Part shown: positions 8,402 through 17,153 of the stretch, one piece after another | How positions within the stretch are numbered: position 1 is the stretch's first letter | Layout: each line of letters opens with the position of its first letter | Assembly: GCA_903884535.1 (NCBI GenBank) | Contig: CAISEZ010000120.1 | Span: forward strand, 1-64,000 | Direction: 5' to 3' | Length of the DNA: 64,000 bases | Source of the DNA: an uncultured Verrucomicrobia subdivision 3 bacterium | GTDB lineage: Bacteria > Verrucomicrobiota > Verrucomicrobiia > Limisphaerales > UBA11358 | The notes under the pieces: generated by a model | What the model was told of the DNA's origin: nothing | The model's database searches: none | What the model saw: only the letters and a program-made list of their open reading frames with translations | Program-made: the position numbers and the translations under genes

Positions 8402-9330
8402 ATTTTAAAATTAAACTCGAAAACCGCCGCTGGCCATCGCCAAAGAATGTTGGGCAGGCTTTCCAGCCTGCCGGTGTGGGCAACTTTCCAGTTGCCCGTT
8501 TCTGCCAACACCGGACTGGAAAGTCCGGTGAACCGGCAGGCTGGAAAGCCTGCCCGACCGGCGTTTGCCTCGGCTTCACACCTTGTAACTTCGGGACTCG
8601 GGTCAAAATTTATTTTATCTGGCTGCTGGCAATGCTGGCGGTCACGCAATATATTTTTGCCGCCGGTGAAACCCGTTTTCAGACCGGCGTCGCCGCTTAC
8701 GCCGCCGGACAATTTGAGCCGGCAGCACAGGCCTTCACCGATGCGCTCGCGGAACAAACTGCGCCGGGAACCCTGGTCAATCTCGGGCTAGCGGACTGGC
8801 GCTGCGGGCGCACCGGCGAGGCGCTGCTCGTTTGGCAACAGGCCGCGTGGCTCGATCCGTTCAACCGCGCCGCGCGGGAGAATCTGGTTTATGCGCGGGA
8901 CGCGGCGGCGGTGAATCTGCCCGAATTGACCTGGTTTGAAGAGGCTTCGACCTGGCTGCCGGCGAATTGGTGGACGTGGCTCGCGGGCGTCAGCTTGTGG
9001 CTGGCGGTGGCGCTAGTGACGGTGCCGGGATTTTTGCGGTGGCGCAAAGCCGGCTGGCATCAAACCGTGGCCGCGCTGGCGCTCGGCGTTTTTCTGGCGA
9101 GCCTCGCGCCGGCCGCCGGAATTTTCACGCGGTCAAAAATCGCCATTGTCACGGATAAAAACGCGGCGCTCCGCCTGACGCCCACGCAGGCGGCGGAAGT
9201 GATCGCGGCGTTGCCGCTAGGCGAACCGTTGCGCGAACTGCGCTCACGCGGCAATTATCTTTTCGTCCGCACGCAAAACGGCAGCGGCTGGGTCGAGCGC
9301 AAGCAGGTCGGATTTTTGTGCCCGAAATGA
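8398..9330 (+). CDS. batE: BatE-like TPR/SH3 protein with a palindromic repeat in its 5' coding region
   Basis: A 310-residue frame. From about residue 70 it has the BatE layout: signal or anchor helix (IYFIWLLAMLAVTQYIFAAG), TPR repeats from FQTGVAAYAAGQFEPAAQ, two transmembrane helices at about 193-240, and a C-terminal SH3-like domain ending GSGWVERKQVGFL. The GTG at 8398 overlaps the batD stop. Between that GTG and the hydrophobic helix, about 45 residues (GQAFQPAG ... AGWKACPT) are encoded by a hairpin repeat. No in-frame ATG lies between repeat and helix except one inside the helix at about 8632. Either the repeat inserted in frame and is translated, or the true start is an unusual downstream codon. 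It closes the Bat operon, converging with the mannonate dehydratase gene 27 bases later. Confidence 0.75.
   Translation: MNFKIKLENRRWPSPKNVGQAFQPAGVGNFPVARFCQHRTGKSGEPAGWKACPTGVCLGFTPCNFGTRVKIYFIWLLAMLAVTQYIFAAGETRFQTGVAAYAAGQFEPAAQAFTDALAEQTAPGTLVNLGLADWRCGRTGEALLVWQQAAWLDPFNRAARENLVYARDAAAVNLPELTWFEEASTWLPANWWTWLAGVSLWLAVALVTVPGFLRWRKAGWHQTVAALALGVFLASLAPAAGIFTRSKIAIVTDKNAALRLTPTQAAEVIAALPLGEPLRELRSRGNYLFVRTQNGSGWVERKQVGFLCPK
8452..8555. repeat. Four-hairpin palindromic element with constant TTCC/GGAA loops
   Basis: The element is bounded by perfect 23-bp inverted arms (8452-8474 and 8533-8555). Each arm is itself a hairpin: GGCAGGCT-TTCC-AGCCTGCC on the left and GGCAGGCT-GGAA-AGCCTGCC on the right. 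Between them lie two further hairpins with different stems but the same loops: GGGCAACT-TTCC-AGTTGCCC (8478-8497) and CACCGGACT-GGAA-AGTCCGGTG (8509-8530). Stems vary with full compensation while loops stay fixed. It lies inside the batE reading frame. No transposase is present; it resembles a REP/BIME-like non-autonomous repeat. Confidence 0.85.
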
Positions 9331-9357
9331 AACCGACGCGGCACCGATTCACAGACT

Positions 9358-10431
9358 TCAACCTTCCTGCTCGATGATTTTCAGCGCGCCGCGCATGAAG
9401 CCGAGCGCGTAGGCCATGCCCGCGTGCCACGGCGCGGCGCAGCTCATCTGCGGCGCATGGTCGGGAATCAGCACGCCGCGATAATTATTTTTCTTCAAAA
9501 TCCGCAGCACGCGCACGATGTCCACGTCGCCGTCGTCAATGAAGGTTTCCTTGTAGGTTGGCACCTTGCCGTGGACGTTGCGCAAATGCACATAGCCGAG
9601 TTTTTGCTGGCGGCTGTAGGTTTCCACGGCGTCATAAATATTTCCGTCCGTCATTTCGGCGAGCGTGCCGACGCAAAACTCCAGCGCGTTGCGCGGACTT
9701 GGTTTCAAATCAATCAGTTTCTGGTAAAGCTGCGGTTGATAAACGAGCCGCGGCTGCGCGCGCACAAACGGCAGCGGCGGATCATCGGGATGCGCGGCGA
9801 GCGTGACGCCGGCGGCCTCGGCCACGGGAACCAATTCATCGAGAAAAAATTTCAGGCGCGACCACAGCTGCTCATGCGTCGCGGAAGGAATGTTGCCAGG
9901 CGCGGCGTTTTTGTCGAAGACCATGTTCCACGCCATGCCGTTGGGCAGCGGTTTGTCGAGCGGGTCGTCCATGCCCACGGCCTCGGCCTCGCCGCGCGCG
10001 AACGGGCCTTTGACGCGGCCCGCGACGCCAGCGATGGAAAAGTTGTAGCCGAAAACTGGAATGCCTGCGCGGCCGACGTTGCGGATGATCGTCTTGAGGT
10101 TTTCGATCTGCTGCAGTTTTTTCGGACCGTCGAGCAGCACATCGTGCCAGTGCGCGGGGTCAAAATTTTCAATCGCCTCGAGTTCGAGGCCGGCGGCGTT
10201 GATGTCCTTTTTGATCGCCGCGAGTTCGTCAAATGTCCAGAGCTTGTCCGGATCGCCGGCCAAGCCCCAGCCGGCATCATCGCCGCAGGGCTGGTCGCCA
10301 GGCTGGTTGCTGCGCGAGGAGCGGAAATAATCCACAAGATGAATGACCAGATGCGTGCAGCCGCACTGCTTGGCAAAGCGATAATGCTCTGAGTTGAGCT
10401 GATGGCGATAGAGTCCGAGACCCAGTTTCAT
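9358..10431 (-). CDS. uxuA: Mannonate dehydratase (UxuA family)
   Basis: A 357-residue TIM-barrel enzyme that dehydrates D-mannonate to 2-keto-3-deoxy-D-gluconate in hexuronate breakdown. The C-terminal stretch with GVLIPDHAPQM and MAYALGFMRG is characteristic of UxuA, as is YVHLRNVHGK with its metal-binding histidines. The start ATG at 10431 begins MKLGLGLYRH; an in-frame ATG at 10473 adds an unrelated basic extension. No uxuB or uronate isomerase lies beside it, so it stands alone in the window, divergent from an alpha-oxoamine synthase. The substrate could come from breakdown of the uronic-acid polysaccharide made further right, but that is speculation. Cytoplasmic. Confidence 0.88.
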   Translation of the reverse strand: MKLGLGLYRHQLNSEHYRFAKQCGCTHLVIHLVDYFRSSRSNQPGDQPCGDDAGWGLAGDPDKLWTFDELAAIKKDINAAGLELEAIENFDPAHWHDVLLDGPKKLQQIENLKTIIRNVGRAGIPVFGYNFSIAGVAGRVKGPFARGEAEAVGMDDPLDKPLPNGMAWNMVFDKNAAPGNIPSATHEQLWSRLKFFLDELVPVAEAAGVTLAAHPDDPPLPFVRAQPRLVYQPQLYQKLIDLKPSPRNALEFCVGTLAEMTDGNIYDAVETYSRQQKLGYVHLRNVHGKVPTYKETFIDDGDVDIVRVLRILKKNNYRGVLIPDHAPQMSCAAPWHAGMAYALGFMRGALKIIEQEG

Positions 10432-10551
10432 CGGCGAATTATTGCGGTTCCAACGCCGGGAGTAAAACGGCATTTTGTCCGGGCCAACCGCGAGCCGTCG
10501 CCACGCATCTTCGCGCGTGCAGTTTTGGCCGGTAAAACCTATCCTGCCGCC
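10432..10551. other. Divergent intergenic region
   Basis: About 120 bases separate uxuA and the oxoamine synthase, which are transcribed away from each other; both promoters must lie here. I see no confident -35/-10 pair or operator. Confidence 0.4.
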
Positions 10552-11667
10552 ATGAGCGAACCGGAACCGTTGCAGTTTATCGGGGCGAATGAAGTGCGCC
10601 TGCGCGGCCGCATGCTTACGTATTTTTCCGGCTGCGATTATTTCCGATTGGCGCGCAATCCCGAGGTCGCGCAGGCCGCCCGGCAGGCGCTAACGCAACA
10701 CGGTTTGAACGTTGCCGCGTCGCGCCGCACCACCGGCAACCATGAAATTTACGCGCGGCTGGAAACGGCGCTCGCCGCTTTTTTCGGCGCGGAAACCGCG
10801 CTGGTTTTGCCGGACGGTTACCTCGCGCCCGGCGCGGCGGCGCAGGCTTTGGCCGGTGAATTCACGCACGCGTTCGTGGACGAGTTTGCGCACGGCGCAC
10901 TCATGGACGCAGCGCGGATGCTTGATTGTCCGGTGGAAAAATTTCCGCATCGCGATGCGGCCGGTCTGGCAAAGCTCCTTTCAAAATACGGGCGGAAGGC
11001 GCGGCCGATAATTTTGACGGACGGAATGTTTTCGCATGACGGTTCGGTGGCGCCGTTGAACGCTTATTTAAAAATTCTACCAGCGCACGGAATGATCCTG
11101 GTGGACGACGCGCACGGAGCGGGCGTTCTGGGCGCGACCGGCCAGGGTTCGCTCGAATGCGAGGGCGTGAACCGAAAACGAATCATCCAGTGCGCGACGT
11201 TGAGCAAGGCGTTGGGCGCTTTCGGCGGCGTGGTGCTGACCACGCGTTTGGTGCGGGAAAAAATCCTGGCTCGCAGCCGGATGTTTGCGGGCACCACGCC
11301 GGTGCCGCCGCCGCTGGCGGGCGCGGCTTTGGCGGCGCTGAAAATTCTGCAACGCGAGCCGGCCCGCCAGAAAAAATTGTTCCGGAATTTATTCCAAGTG
11401 CGGACGCAATTGCGCCGGGCGGGCTGGGAAATCGCCGAAACGCCGGGGCCGATCATTCGGCTACCGGAACTGGCGACGGCGGCGACGGCGGATTTGAAAA
11501 AGCGCCTGCTGGCGGCGGGCATTTACCCGCCGTTTTTGAAATACGGCGGCACGACGGCGCAGGGATTTTTCCGGTTTGTGATTTCCAGTGAGCACACGCC
11601 GGCCCAACTGGAAAAGTTGACCGGCGTGCTGGCGGCGTTCAAGGCGCCCCGACCACCCCGAAAATAG
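10552..11667 (+). CDS. PLP-dependent alpha-oxoamine synthase (BioF/Kbl-like)
   Basis: A 371-residue fold-type I PLP enzyme of the family that condenses an amino acid with an acyl-CoA, releasing CO2. 8-Amino-7-oxononanoate synthase and 2-amino-3-ketobutyrate CoA ligase are the best-known members. Visible signatures are the substrate-side SRRTTGNHEIYARLE, the PLP-binding aspartate segment VDDAHGAGVLG, and the Schiff-base lysine in CATLSKALGAFGG (Lys219). The start MSEPEPLQF at 10552 was chosen; the frame extends further upstream, but that part overlaps the divergent uxuA 5' end. No other biotin genes are nearby, so bioF identity is not established. The next gene starts 58 bases downstream in the same direction. 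Confidence 0.82.
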   Translation: MSEPEPLQFIGANEVRLRGRMLTYFSGCDYFRLARNPEVAQAARQALTQHGLNVAASRRTTGNHEIYARLETALAAFFGAETALVLPDGYLAPGAAAQALAGEFTHAFVDEFAHGALMDAARMLDCPVEKFPHRDAAGLAKLLSKYGRKARPIILTDGMFSHDGSVAPLNAYLKILPAHGMILVDDAHGAGVLGATGQGSLECEGVNRKRIIQCATLSKALGAFGGVVLTTRLVREKILARSRMFAGTTPVPPPLAGAALAALKILQREPARQKKLFRNLFQVRTQLRRAGWEIAETPGPIIRLPELATAATADLKKRLLAAGIYPPFLKYGGTTAQGFFRFVISSEHTPAQLEKLTGVLAAFKAPRPPRK

Positions 11668-11725
11668 GGCGTTGTCTTTCCAACGATTTTGGCGCAAAGC
11701 TGTTCGCCGGAAATAATTTCAAACC

Positions 11726-12685
11726 ATGAAGACTTTGATCAAACCTAAACGACTGGAGTTCGGAGACACCGTCGGAATCATCGCGCCGGCCAGCGCGCCG
11801 CAGGATCCGCAGGCGGTGGAACGCGCGGCGGCTGCCCTGGAAAAATTTGGCTTCAAGCCGAAGCTCGCCAAACATGTCCGGGCGCGGCATGGTTTTCTGG
11901 CGGGCAGCGACGCGGAACGTGCGGCGGATGTGATGCAGATGTTCACCGACAAAAAGGTGAAGGCCATCATCTGCCTGCGCGGCGGCTACGGTTCGGCACG
12001 GATTCTTGACCGGCTGGATTACAACGTCATCCGGCGCAATCCCAAAATCTTTTCCGGTTTCAGCGACATCACGTCGCTGCATTGCGTGCTGATGAAACAC
12101 GTGAACCTGGTTTCGTTTCACGCGCCGATGCTGAACGGCGGATTGCAGGCGAAAGATCTGCCGGAATTCACCCGGCACGCTTTTTTCCGCACCGTCATGG
12201 AACCCAAAGCGGCCGGCGGTATTTGTGCCGGCTACGACAAAAAAACGGTGGCCATTTTGCGCGGCGGCGTGGCGACAGGCCGATTGATCGGCGGGAATTT
12301 ATCTTTGTTGTGCGCGAGCCTCGGCACGCCGTTCGCACCGTCATTCAAGGACAAAATCCTGTTTTTCGAAGACGTCAGCGAGAAGCCGTATCGGCTGGAC
12401 CGGCTGCTGACGCAGTTTCAGAATGCGGGAATTTTTGCGCAGGTCGCGGGCGTGGCCGTGGGCATCAACCGGACAGATGAAGATCCTGACGCGAACAAAA
12501 CCGGCGAATACCGGCAGTCGGGAGCGGACGTGGTGAACGAGCGGTTGTCCGCCTTGCGCGTGCCGGTGGTGACCGGATTGCCGTTCGGTCATATTGATCT
12601 GAACGCGACGATTCCCGTCGGCGCAAAGGCAACTTTGGACGGTGACACGGGCGATTTGATCATCACCGAAGCGGCGGTGAGTTGA
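11726..12685 (+). CDS. ldcA: LD-carboxypeptidase (MEROPS S66), muropeptide recycling
   Basis: A 319-residue member of the S66 family, which removes the terminal D-Ala from murein tetrapeptides or muropeptides in the cytoplasm. The Ser-Glu-His triad is present: Ser113 in SGFSDIT, Glu215 in LFFEDVSEKPYRLD, and His289 in LPFGHID. The family motif CLRGGYGSARILDRLD is also there. No signal peptide is visible, so recycling inside the cell is likely. It ends two bases before the stop of the convergent GH25 lysozyme gene, so 3' transcripts of the two must overlap. It fits the muropeptide-catabolism genes that follow to the right. Confidence 0.9.
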   Translation: MKTLIKPKRLEFGDTVGIIAPASAPQDPQAVERAAAALEKFGFKPKLAKHVRARHGFLAGSDAERAADVMQMFTDKKVKAIICLRGGYGSARILDRLDYNVIRRNPKIFSGFSDITSLHCVLMKHVNLVSFHAPMLNGGLQAKDLPEFTRHAFFRTVMEPKAAGGICAGYDKKTVAILRGGVATGRLIGGNLSLLCASLGTPFAPSFKDKILFFEDVSEKPYRLDRLLTQFQNAGIFAQVAGVAVGINRTDEDPDANKTGEYRQSGADVVNERLSALRVPVVTGLPFGHIDLNATIPVGAKATLDGDTGDLIITEAAVS

Positions 12686-12687
12686 AA

Positions 12688-15078
12688 TCACGGACCGACG
12701 CGGGCGCGGAAGAATTGCTGCGGGCTGTTGGTGATGGCACCGGCGGTGAAATTAAAGTTGCCATTGGCGCTGGTGAGATTGGTCAGCGCACTCCAGTTCA
12801 CGAGATCCGGCGAGGTTTCAATCGTGTAAGTCCAGACCGTGTCGCCGGTGAAACTAATTTGCACGGTGCCGTCAGGTTGCACGCTGATGGTTTGGAATTG
12901 CGCGGCAGCCGGTGGCAAAAGCGCCAGCTGCGCATTGGAACTGGTCACGACGCCGGCGAGGTTCGTGGCGGTGACGGAATAATTTCCCGCATTCGTCGCC
13001 GCGACAAACGCGAGCGCGTAGCTGGAATTCGTCGCGCCGGAAATGTTCGTGCCGTTGAATAGCCATTGGAAATTCGGCACCGGCAAACCCGTGGCGGCGG
13101 CGGTGAAAAGCATGTTCGTTCCCAGCTTCACGGTTTGTGCCAACGGCTGGACGGTGAATACGGGCACGACGGCGGGCACTTGCACGCGCACATTATCCAC
13201 GAGGCCAAAATTAATCACGTTGTTCGACGAGAGCGATGCGAACGGATCCCAAAAACCGACGCAGATATTACTGGCGGTGAAGGTGGCATTGGAAATCGTG
13301 GCGAAGCGGATGCCGTCCACCACCCAGTCCACCGTGCTGCCGCGCTTGGAAACGATGACATCATGCCACGCCAGGCCGAACGTGCCGGCGTTTAAATTAC
13401 CGGACTGCTGCGTATAAGATAACTGCTGAAAAATCGGCGCGGCGGCCCCGTTTGGAAAAGCGGTGGTGTAATAAAAATTCCCATTGCCGCGCGCCGTGGT
13501 ATCGGTGCCGGCCCAAAAATCGCCGGTCGTAGCGAGCTGCACGGTGGCGCCAGCGTAGGCGTTGTAATCTGCCGTGGTCGTGGCGGTGTCGGCTGAACCG
13601 CCGTCGCCGTTCGCGGAAAAATAAATACCGTCGGCGGACGCATTGCCGGTCCATTCTGTGCGCGTGCCGGACGTGCCGAGGCCGGCGGTGAGAAATTCCG
13701 TCGAGCCCGCGCCGCCGCCGGGGAACGGGCCGTTGACATTGATCCAGCCGTCGAAGCGGAGGCGGTAGTCGCCCGCAAAATTTTGGTTGGTCGGCGAGAG
13801 CGAAACCGCGGCGACCACGCCGAGCGAAAGATTCGCCTGCATTTCCAGGCCGCGCGTGGTGCCGTTCGTGGAGTTCGGCGCGGCGGGGATGCCCACGGTC
13901 GAGTAATCAAAATTGAAGGTGACGGCATTATCGCTAGAACTCCGGTTCAGAATCCAATTGGTCGCGGTGTTCACGTCGAAGTTGTCCGCGAATGTTGTGA
14001 CTTGCGGCGGATAGACCAGCAGCGAAACGGGGCTGCTGGTGACGCTGCCGGAAGCATTGGTCACGATGAGCGCATAGAAGCCGGCGTTGGCCGACTGCAC
14101 ATTGGCGAGGCTATAAACATTGGTGTTCGCGCCGGGAATAATCGCCCCGTTCAACGTCCACTGGTATTTGAGCGGCGTCAGGCCGGTGGCGGCGGCGGTA
14201 AAACTCACGCTGCCGCCGGTGTCTACCGCGCGGTGCAAAACCGGTTGCGAGGTCAGCATGGGCGCGCTGATACCGCCGATGACGAGCGCCCCGAGGCCAT
14301 TGGCTGAGCCGTTGAAGACGTCCACGTCGCCGCCAGTCCAGTTGGCCACGGAAGTATTTGTGTCCTTATACTGCCAGATGTTCCAGGTGGACCACGGATA
14401 GGACGAAGACGGTCCACCGGTCTGCGGGTTCTGGCCGTTGTAGGTGGCAATCCATGATGGCCAAGTGGTCACCGTGGAGTTGAGTCCGGGATAAGTGCTG
14501 TTCGGTTGCGAATACCAAACGCCGGTATAGACGATGGGTTTGAGGGTCACGCCGTTCGCGCGGGCGAGATTGGAGACGGTGTTGCACCACTCGTTGACCC
14601 ATTGCGACATTTGCGAAACCGTGAAGCCGGCGGCGACCGTCGCACCGGTGTCTTCCCAGTCCAGCATGGGCACCAGATAAGTCCCGCTGCCCTTGACATA
14701 GTTGCTGGCGACGCTCCAAAAGAAATTCGCCTCGGTGTCCGCGCTGTTGGCACCGGTGATGTTCGGGTGCGAGCTGGGCCGCGCGAAATGATAGGCGCCA
14801 ATGTAGAGGCCGGCGTTTTTCGCGCCGGCTTCCTGGGCGGTGAAATAGGGGTTGACGTAAGTGGTGCTCTCCGTCGCCTTGCTCCAGCAAAACGTCATGC
14901 CGGCATTTTTGACCTGGGTCCAGTTGACGCTGGGTTGGTAGCCCGACACGTCGCAACCGAGCGGCCGCTGCGCGAAAACAGCCATTGCACCCATGACCAG
15001 AAATAGAAAACCGGCGCTCGCGCGTGACCAAACACCGCCAAAAAAACGGGAATGAACTATGGCTGTGGACGCTGGCAT
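12688..15078 (-). CDS. Secreted GH25 lysozyme with Ig-like and jelly-roll modules
   Basis: A 796-residue exported muramidase. After a signal peptide (hydrophobic 22-36, cleavage near VFA-Q) a glycoside hydrolase 25 domain spans about 38-262. It carries the expected acidic residues: Asp43 in CDVSGYQ, Asp140 and Glu142 in MLDWED, and DVDVFNG at 251-257. GH25 enzymes cut the beta-1,4 MurNAc-GlcNAc bond of peptidoglycan. Then follow an Ig-like domain (about 270-357), a lectin/LamG-like beta-sandwich (about 360-640), a second Ig-like domain (about 645-730), and a C-terminal module ending QQFFRARVGP that recurs in other secreted proteins here. It is the last of three minus-strand genes after ald and a paralogous Ig-like protein, which suggests one operon. 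Likely targets are other bacteria's cell walls or the cell's own wall. Confidence 0.9.
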   Translation of the reverse strand: MPASTAIVHSRFFGGVWSRASAGFLFLVMGAMAVFAQRPLGCDVSGYQPSVNWTQVKNAGMTFCWSKATESTTYVNPYFTAQEAGAKNAGLYIGAYHFARPSSHPNITGANSADTEANFFWSVASNYVKGSGTYLVPMLDWEDTGATVAAGFTVSQMSQWVNEWCNTVSNLARANGVTLKPIVYTGVWYSQPNSTYPGLNSTVTTWPSWIATYNGQNPQTGGPSSSYPWSTWNIWQYKDTNTSVANWTGGDVDVFNGSANGLGALVIGGISAPMLTSQPVLHRAVDTGGSVSFTAAATGLTPLKYQWTLNGAIIPGANTNVYSLANVQSANAGFYALIVTNASGSVTSSPVSLLVYPPQVTTFADNFDVNTATNWILNRSSSDNAVTFNFDYSTVGIPAAPNSTNGTTRGLEMQANLSLGVVAAVSLSPTNQNFAGDYRLRFDGWINVNGPFPGGGAGSTEFLTAGLGTSGTRTEWTGNASADGIYFSANGDGGSADTATTTADYNAYAGATVQLATTGDFWAGTDTTARGNGNFYYTTAFPNGAAAPIFQQLSYTQQSGNLNAGTFGLAWHDVIVSKRGSTVDWVVDGIRFATISNATFTASNICVGFWDPFASLSSNNVINFGLVDNVRVQVPAVVPVFTVQPLAQTVKLGTNMLFTAAATGLPVPNFQWLFNGTNISGATNSSYALAFVAATNAGNYSVTATNLAGVVTSSNAQLALLPPAAAQFQTISVQPDGTVQISFTGDTVWTYTIETSPDLVNWSALTNLTSANGNFNFTAGAITNSPQQFFRARVGP

Positions 15079-15092
15079 GGAAGGTTAATGAA

Positions 15093-17117
15093 TCACGGGA
15101 AATGTAACCGATAAAAACGCAGGGGATTGCTTGTGTTAGTTTCAGTAAAACGAATTTGGCCGCTGGCGTCGATGATGTTGGTCGCGATCGGGGTCCAGGG
15201 GAAGGGGTCGACCAGGTTGGTCGCCACCTCGACAATATAGCGGTTGCTGACTGCGCCGCCATCGGCAGCCACGGTCAAGTTATCTGCGGCATAAGTCAAA
15301 GAAACCAGCGGCGGGGAAACGACATTGAACATCGCTGCGCTGCTCGTCACGCTGCCCAAGGAGTTGGTGACCACGACGGAATAATTGCCGGTGAGATCCG
15401 TCGTCGCTGGAAAAATATTCAAGGCATTCGTGTGCGCGCCGGACACGCTGCCGCCGTCGGACAAGGCGACGTTGTTATTCACCCATTGATATCCCAGCGT
15501 TCCGCTGCCGGTCGCCGTCACGCTCAAGCTGGCAGAAAGACCGGCAAAAACATTCGTTGCCGCGGGCGGCACGAGAATGACCGGAGGCGAAGGCAGTCCC
15601 AGAACGCCATCCGCACTCATGGTCACATTGGAACTAGTGACGGTGAAATTTACAAAATCAGTGGTGGATAGCCAGGAGACCGGCTCCACGGCCGCAAAGG
15701 GTGCGGTGTTGGTGGTGGAAAAAATATAGTAAACCGGCGAGGTGGATGGGTTCAAATTGATGCTGTAGCGACTCGCGGATGAACCGACGAATGGTTGTTC
15801 ATTCATCCGGCCCTCTAAGGTCCAATTGAAAACGGCGAGGGAAGGATACGGTGACGACCAGACGTAAAGATTGAGCCCGGCCGTGTTGGTGAGCACCACA
15901 TCCTCACCGCTGAAAAACCCGGTGCCGAGATCGTAAGCTGCCAGAAATTGATTGGTTGTCGGGCCGCTGTTGAGCGGAACTTCAACGCGCAGATTGTCTA
16001 TCAAACCGAAACTCAAATTGGTGTTATCGGTCAAGGAGGCGAACGGATCCCAAAAACCGACGCAGACATTGCTGGCAGTCAACGTGGCATTGGAGATGGT
16101 TGCCAAACGGATGCCGTCCACCACCCAGTCCACCGTGCTGCCCCGGCGGGAGACGATGACATCATGCCAGGCGAAGCCAAACGCGCCGGCATTGATCGCG
16201 CCGGTCTGCTGCGCGTAACTGGATTGTTGGAGCACGGGGGCGGTAATGCCGCTGGAAAAAGCGTTCGTGTAATAACTGTTTAAATTGTCGAGCGAACCGG
16301 CCGCGTAAATGCCGCTGGCGGCGTTCTGCCAAGTTTTGCCGACATATCCGGAATAGTCGCCGGTCGTGGTCGAGGTGGCGCTGACGCCGCCGTCGCCATC
16401 CGTTGAGAAATAATAACCGTCCGCCGTCGAGCCCGAGCCGGTCCATTCGACGCGATTGCCGGCGGTGCCTAGGCCCGCGGTGAGAAATTCCGTAGAACTC
16501 GCGCCGCCGGCGGGAAACGGGCCGTTTGAATTGATCCAGGCATCAAAATGCAGCCGGTAATCACCGCTGAAACTTTGATTGGCCGGCGAAATGGAAATCG
16601 CCGCGACAACGGTTAGTGTTAGGTTCGCCTTGAGTTGCACGCCATGCGTAGTGCCACCACTGGAATGCGGTGCCGACGGAATTCCCAAGGTCGAATAATT
16701 AAAGCTGAAGGCCGCAGCCGAGTCGCCAGAACTTCTGTTGACGATCCAGTTGGCGGCCGAATTGGTCTCGAAGGCATCCGCGAACACGGTGGTCTGAGGC
16801 GGATAAACGAGCACGGAAACAATGCTGCTGGTGATGCTGCCATAAGCATTAAAAACTTGCAGTGCGTAGTTGCCCGCCTGGTTCGTCCGGACGTTGACGA
16901 GGCTAAAAAAATTCGTGGTGGCCCCGGAAATTTTCGCGCCATTGAGGAACCATTGGTAGTTCAAGGGCGGTGTCCCTGAAACCGTTGAAGTGAAATTAAT
17001 GCTGCCGCCGGTGTCCACGGCGCGTTGGAGGAGCGGCAAAATGGTCGCGGTGGGCGGCACTTGGGCGAAAACGGAATAGCCACAAAATGCAATCACGGCG
17101 GCAACGAGCAATTTCAT
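15093..17117 (-). CDS. Secreted Ig-like/LamG-like protein, paralogue of the lysozyme accessory modules
   Basis: A 674-residue exported protein with signal peptide (MKLLVAAVIAFCGYSVFAQ). An Ig-like domain covers about 28-107, with the typical YQWFLNGA and NAGNYAL-type pattern. A beta-sandwich at about 110-390 is closely similar to that of the downstream lysozyme (shared FAWHDVIVS.RGSTVDWVVDG and ICVGFWDPFASL-type blocks). A distinct beta-domain spans 395-510, a further Ig-like domain about 512-600, and the C-terminal module ends RFYRLHFP. There is no catalytic domain. The gene lies 14 bases before the lysozyme start and 36 after ald. It could be a substrate-binding partner of the lysozyme; the true ligand is unknown. 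Confidence 0.78.
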   Translation of the reverse strand: MKLLVAAVIAFCGYSVFAQVPPTATILPLLQRAVDTGGSINFTSTVSGTPPLNYQWFLNGAKISGATTNFFSLVNVRTNQAGNYALQVFNAYGSITSSIVSVLVYPPQTTVFADAFETNSAANWIVNRSSGDSAAAFSFNYSTLGIPSAPHSSGGTTHGVQLKANLTLTVVAAISISPANQSFSGDYRLHFDAWINSNGPFPAGGASSTEFLTAGLGTAGNRVEWTGSGSTADGYYFSTDGDGGVSATSTTTGDYSGYVGKTWQNAASGIYAAGSLDNLNSYYTNAFSSGITAPVLQQSSYAQQTGAINAGAFGFAWHDVIVSRRGSTVDWVVDGIRLATISNATLTASNVCVGFWDPFASLTDNTNLSFGLIDNLRVEVPLNSGPTTNQFLAAYDLGTGFFSGEDVVLTNTAGLNLYVWSSPYPSLAVFNWTLEGRMNEQPFVGSSASRYSINLNPSTSPVYYIFSTTNTAPFAAVEPVSWLSTTDFVNFTVTSSNVTMSADGVLGLPSPPVILVPPAATNVFAGLSASLSVTATGSGTLGYQWVNNNVALSDGGSVSGAHTNALNIFPATTDLTGNYSVVVTNSLGSVTSSAAMFNVVSPPLVSLTYAADNLTVAADGGAVSNRYIVEVATNLVDPFPWTPIATNIIDASGQIRFTETNTSNPLRFYRLHFP

Positions 17118-17153
17118 GATCTTTTTAAGCTGATTAACATTTGTCGCAATGTA

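Noticed and set aside
8452-8555. Insertion sequence with 23-bp terminal repeats
   Set aside because: Only about 104 bases, no transposase, and arms are themselves hairpins; fits a REP-like repeat better than an IS.
10552-11667. Assignment as bioF with a biotin operon
   Set aside because: No bioA, bioB or bioD nearby; only the broader alpha-oxoamine synthase family is supported.
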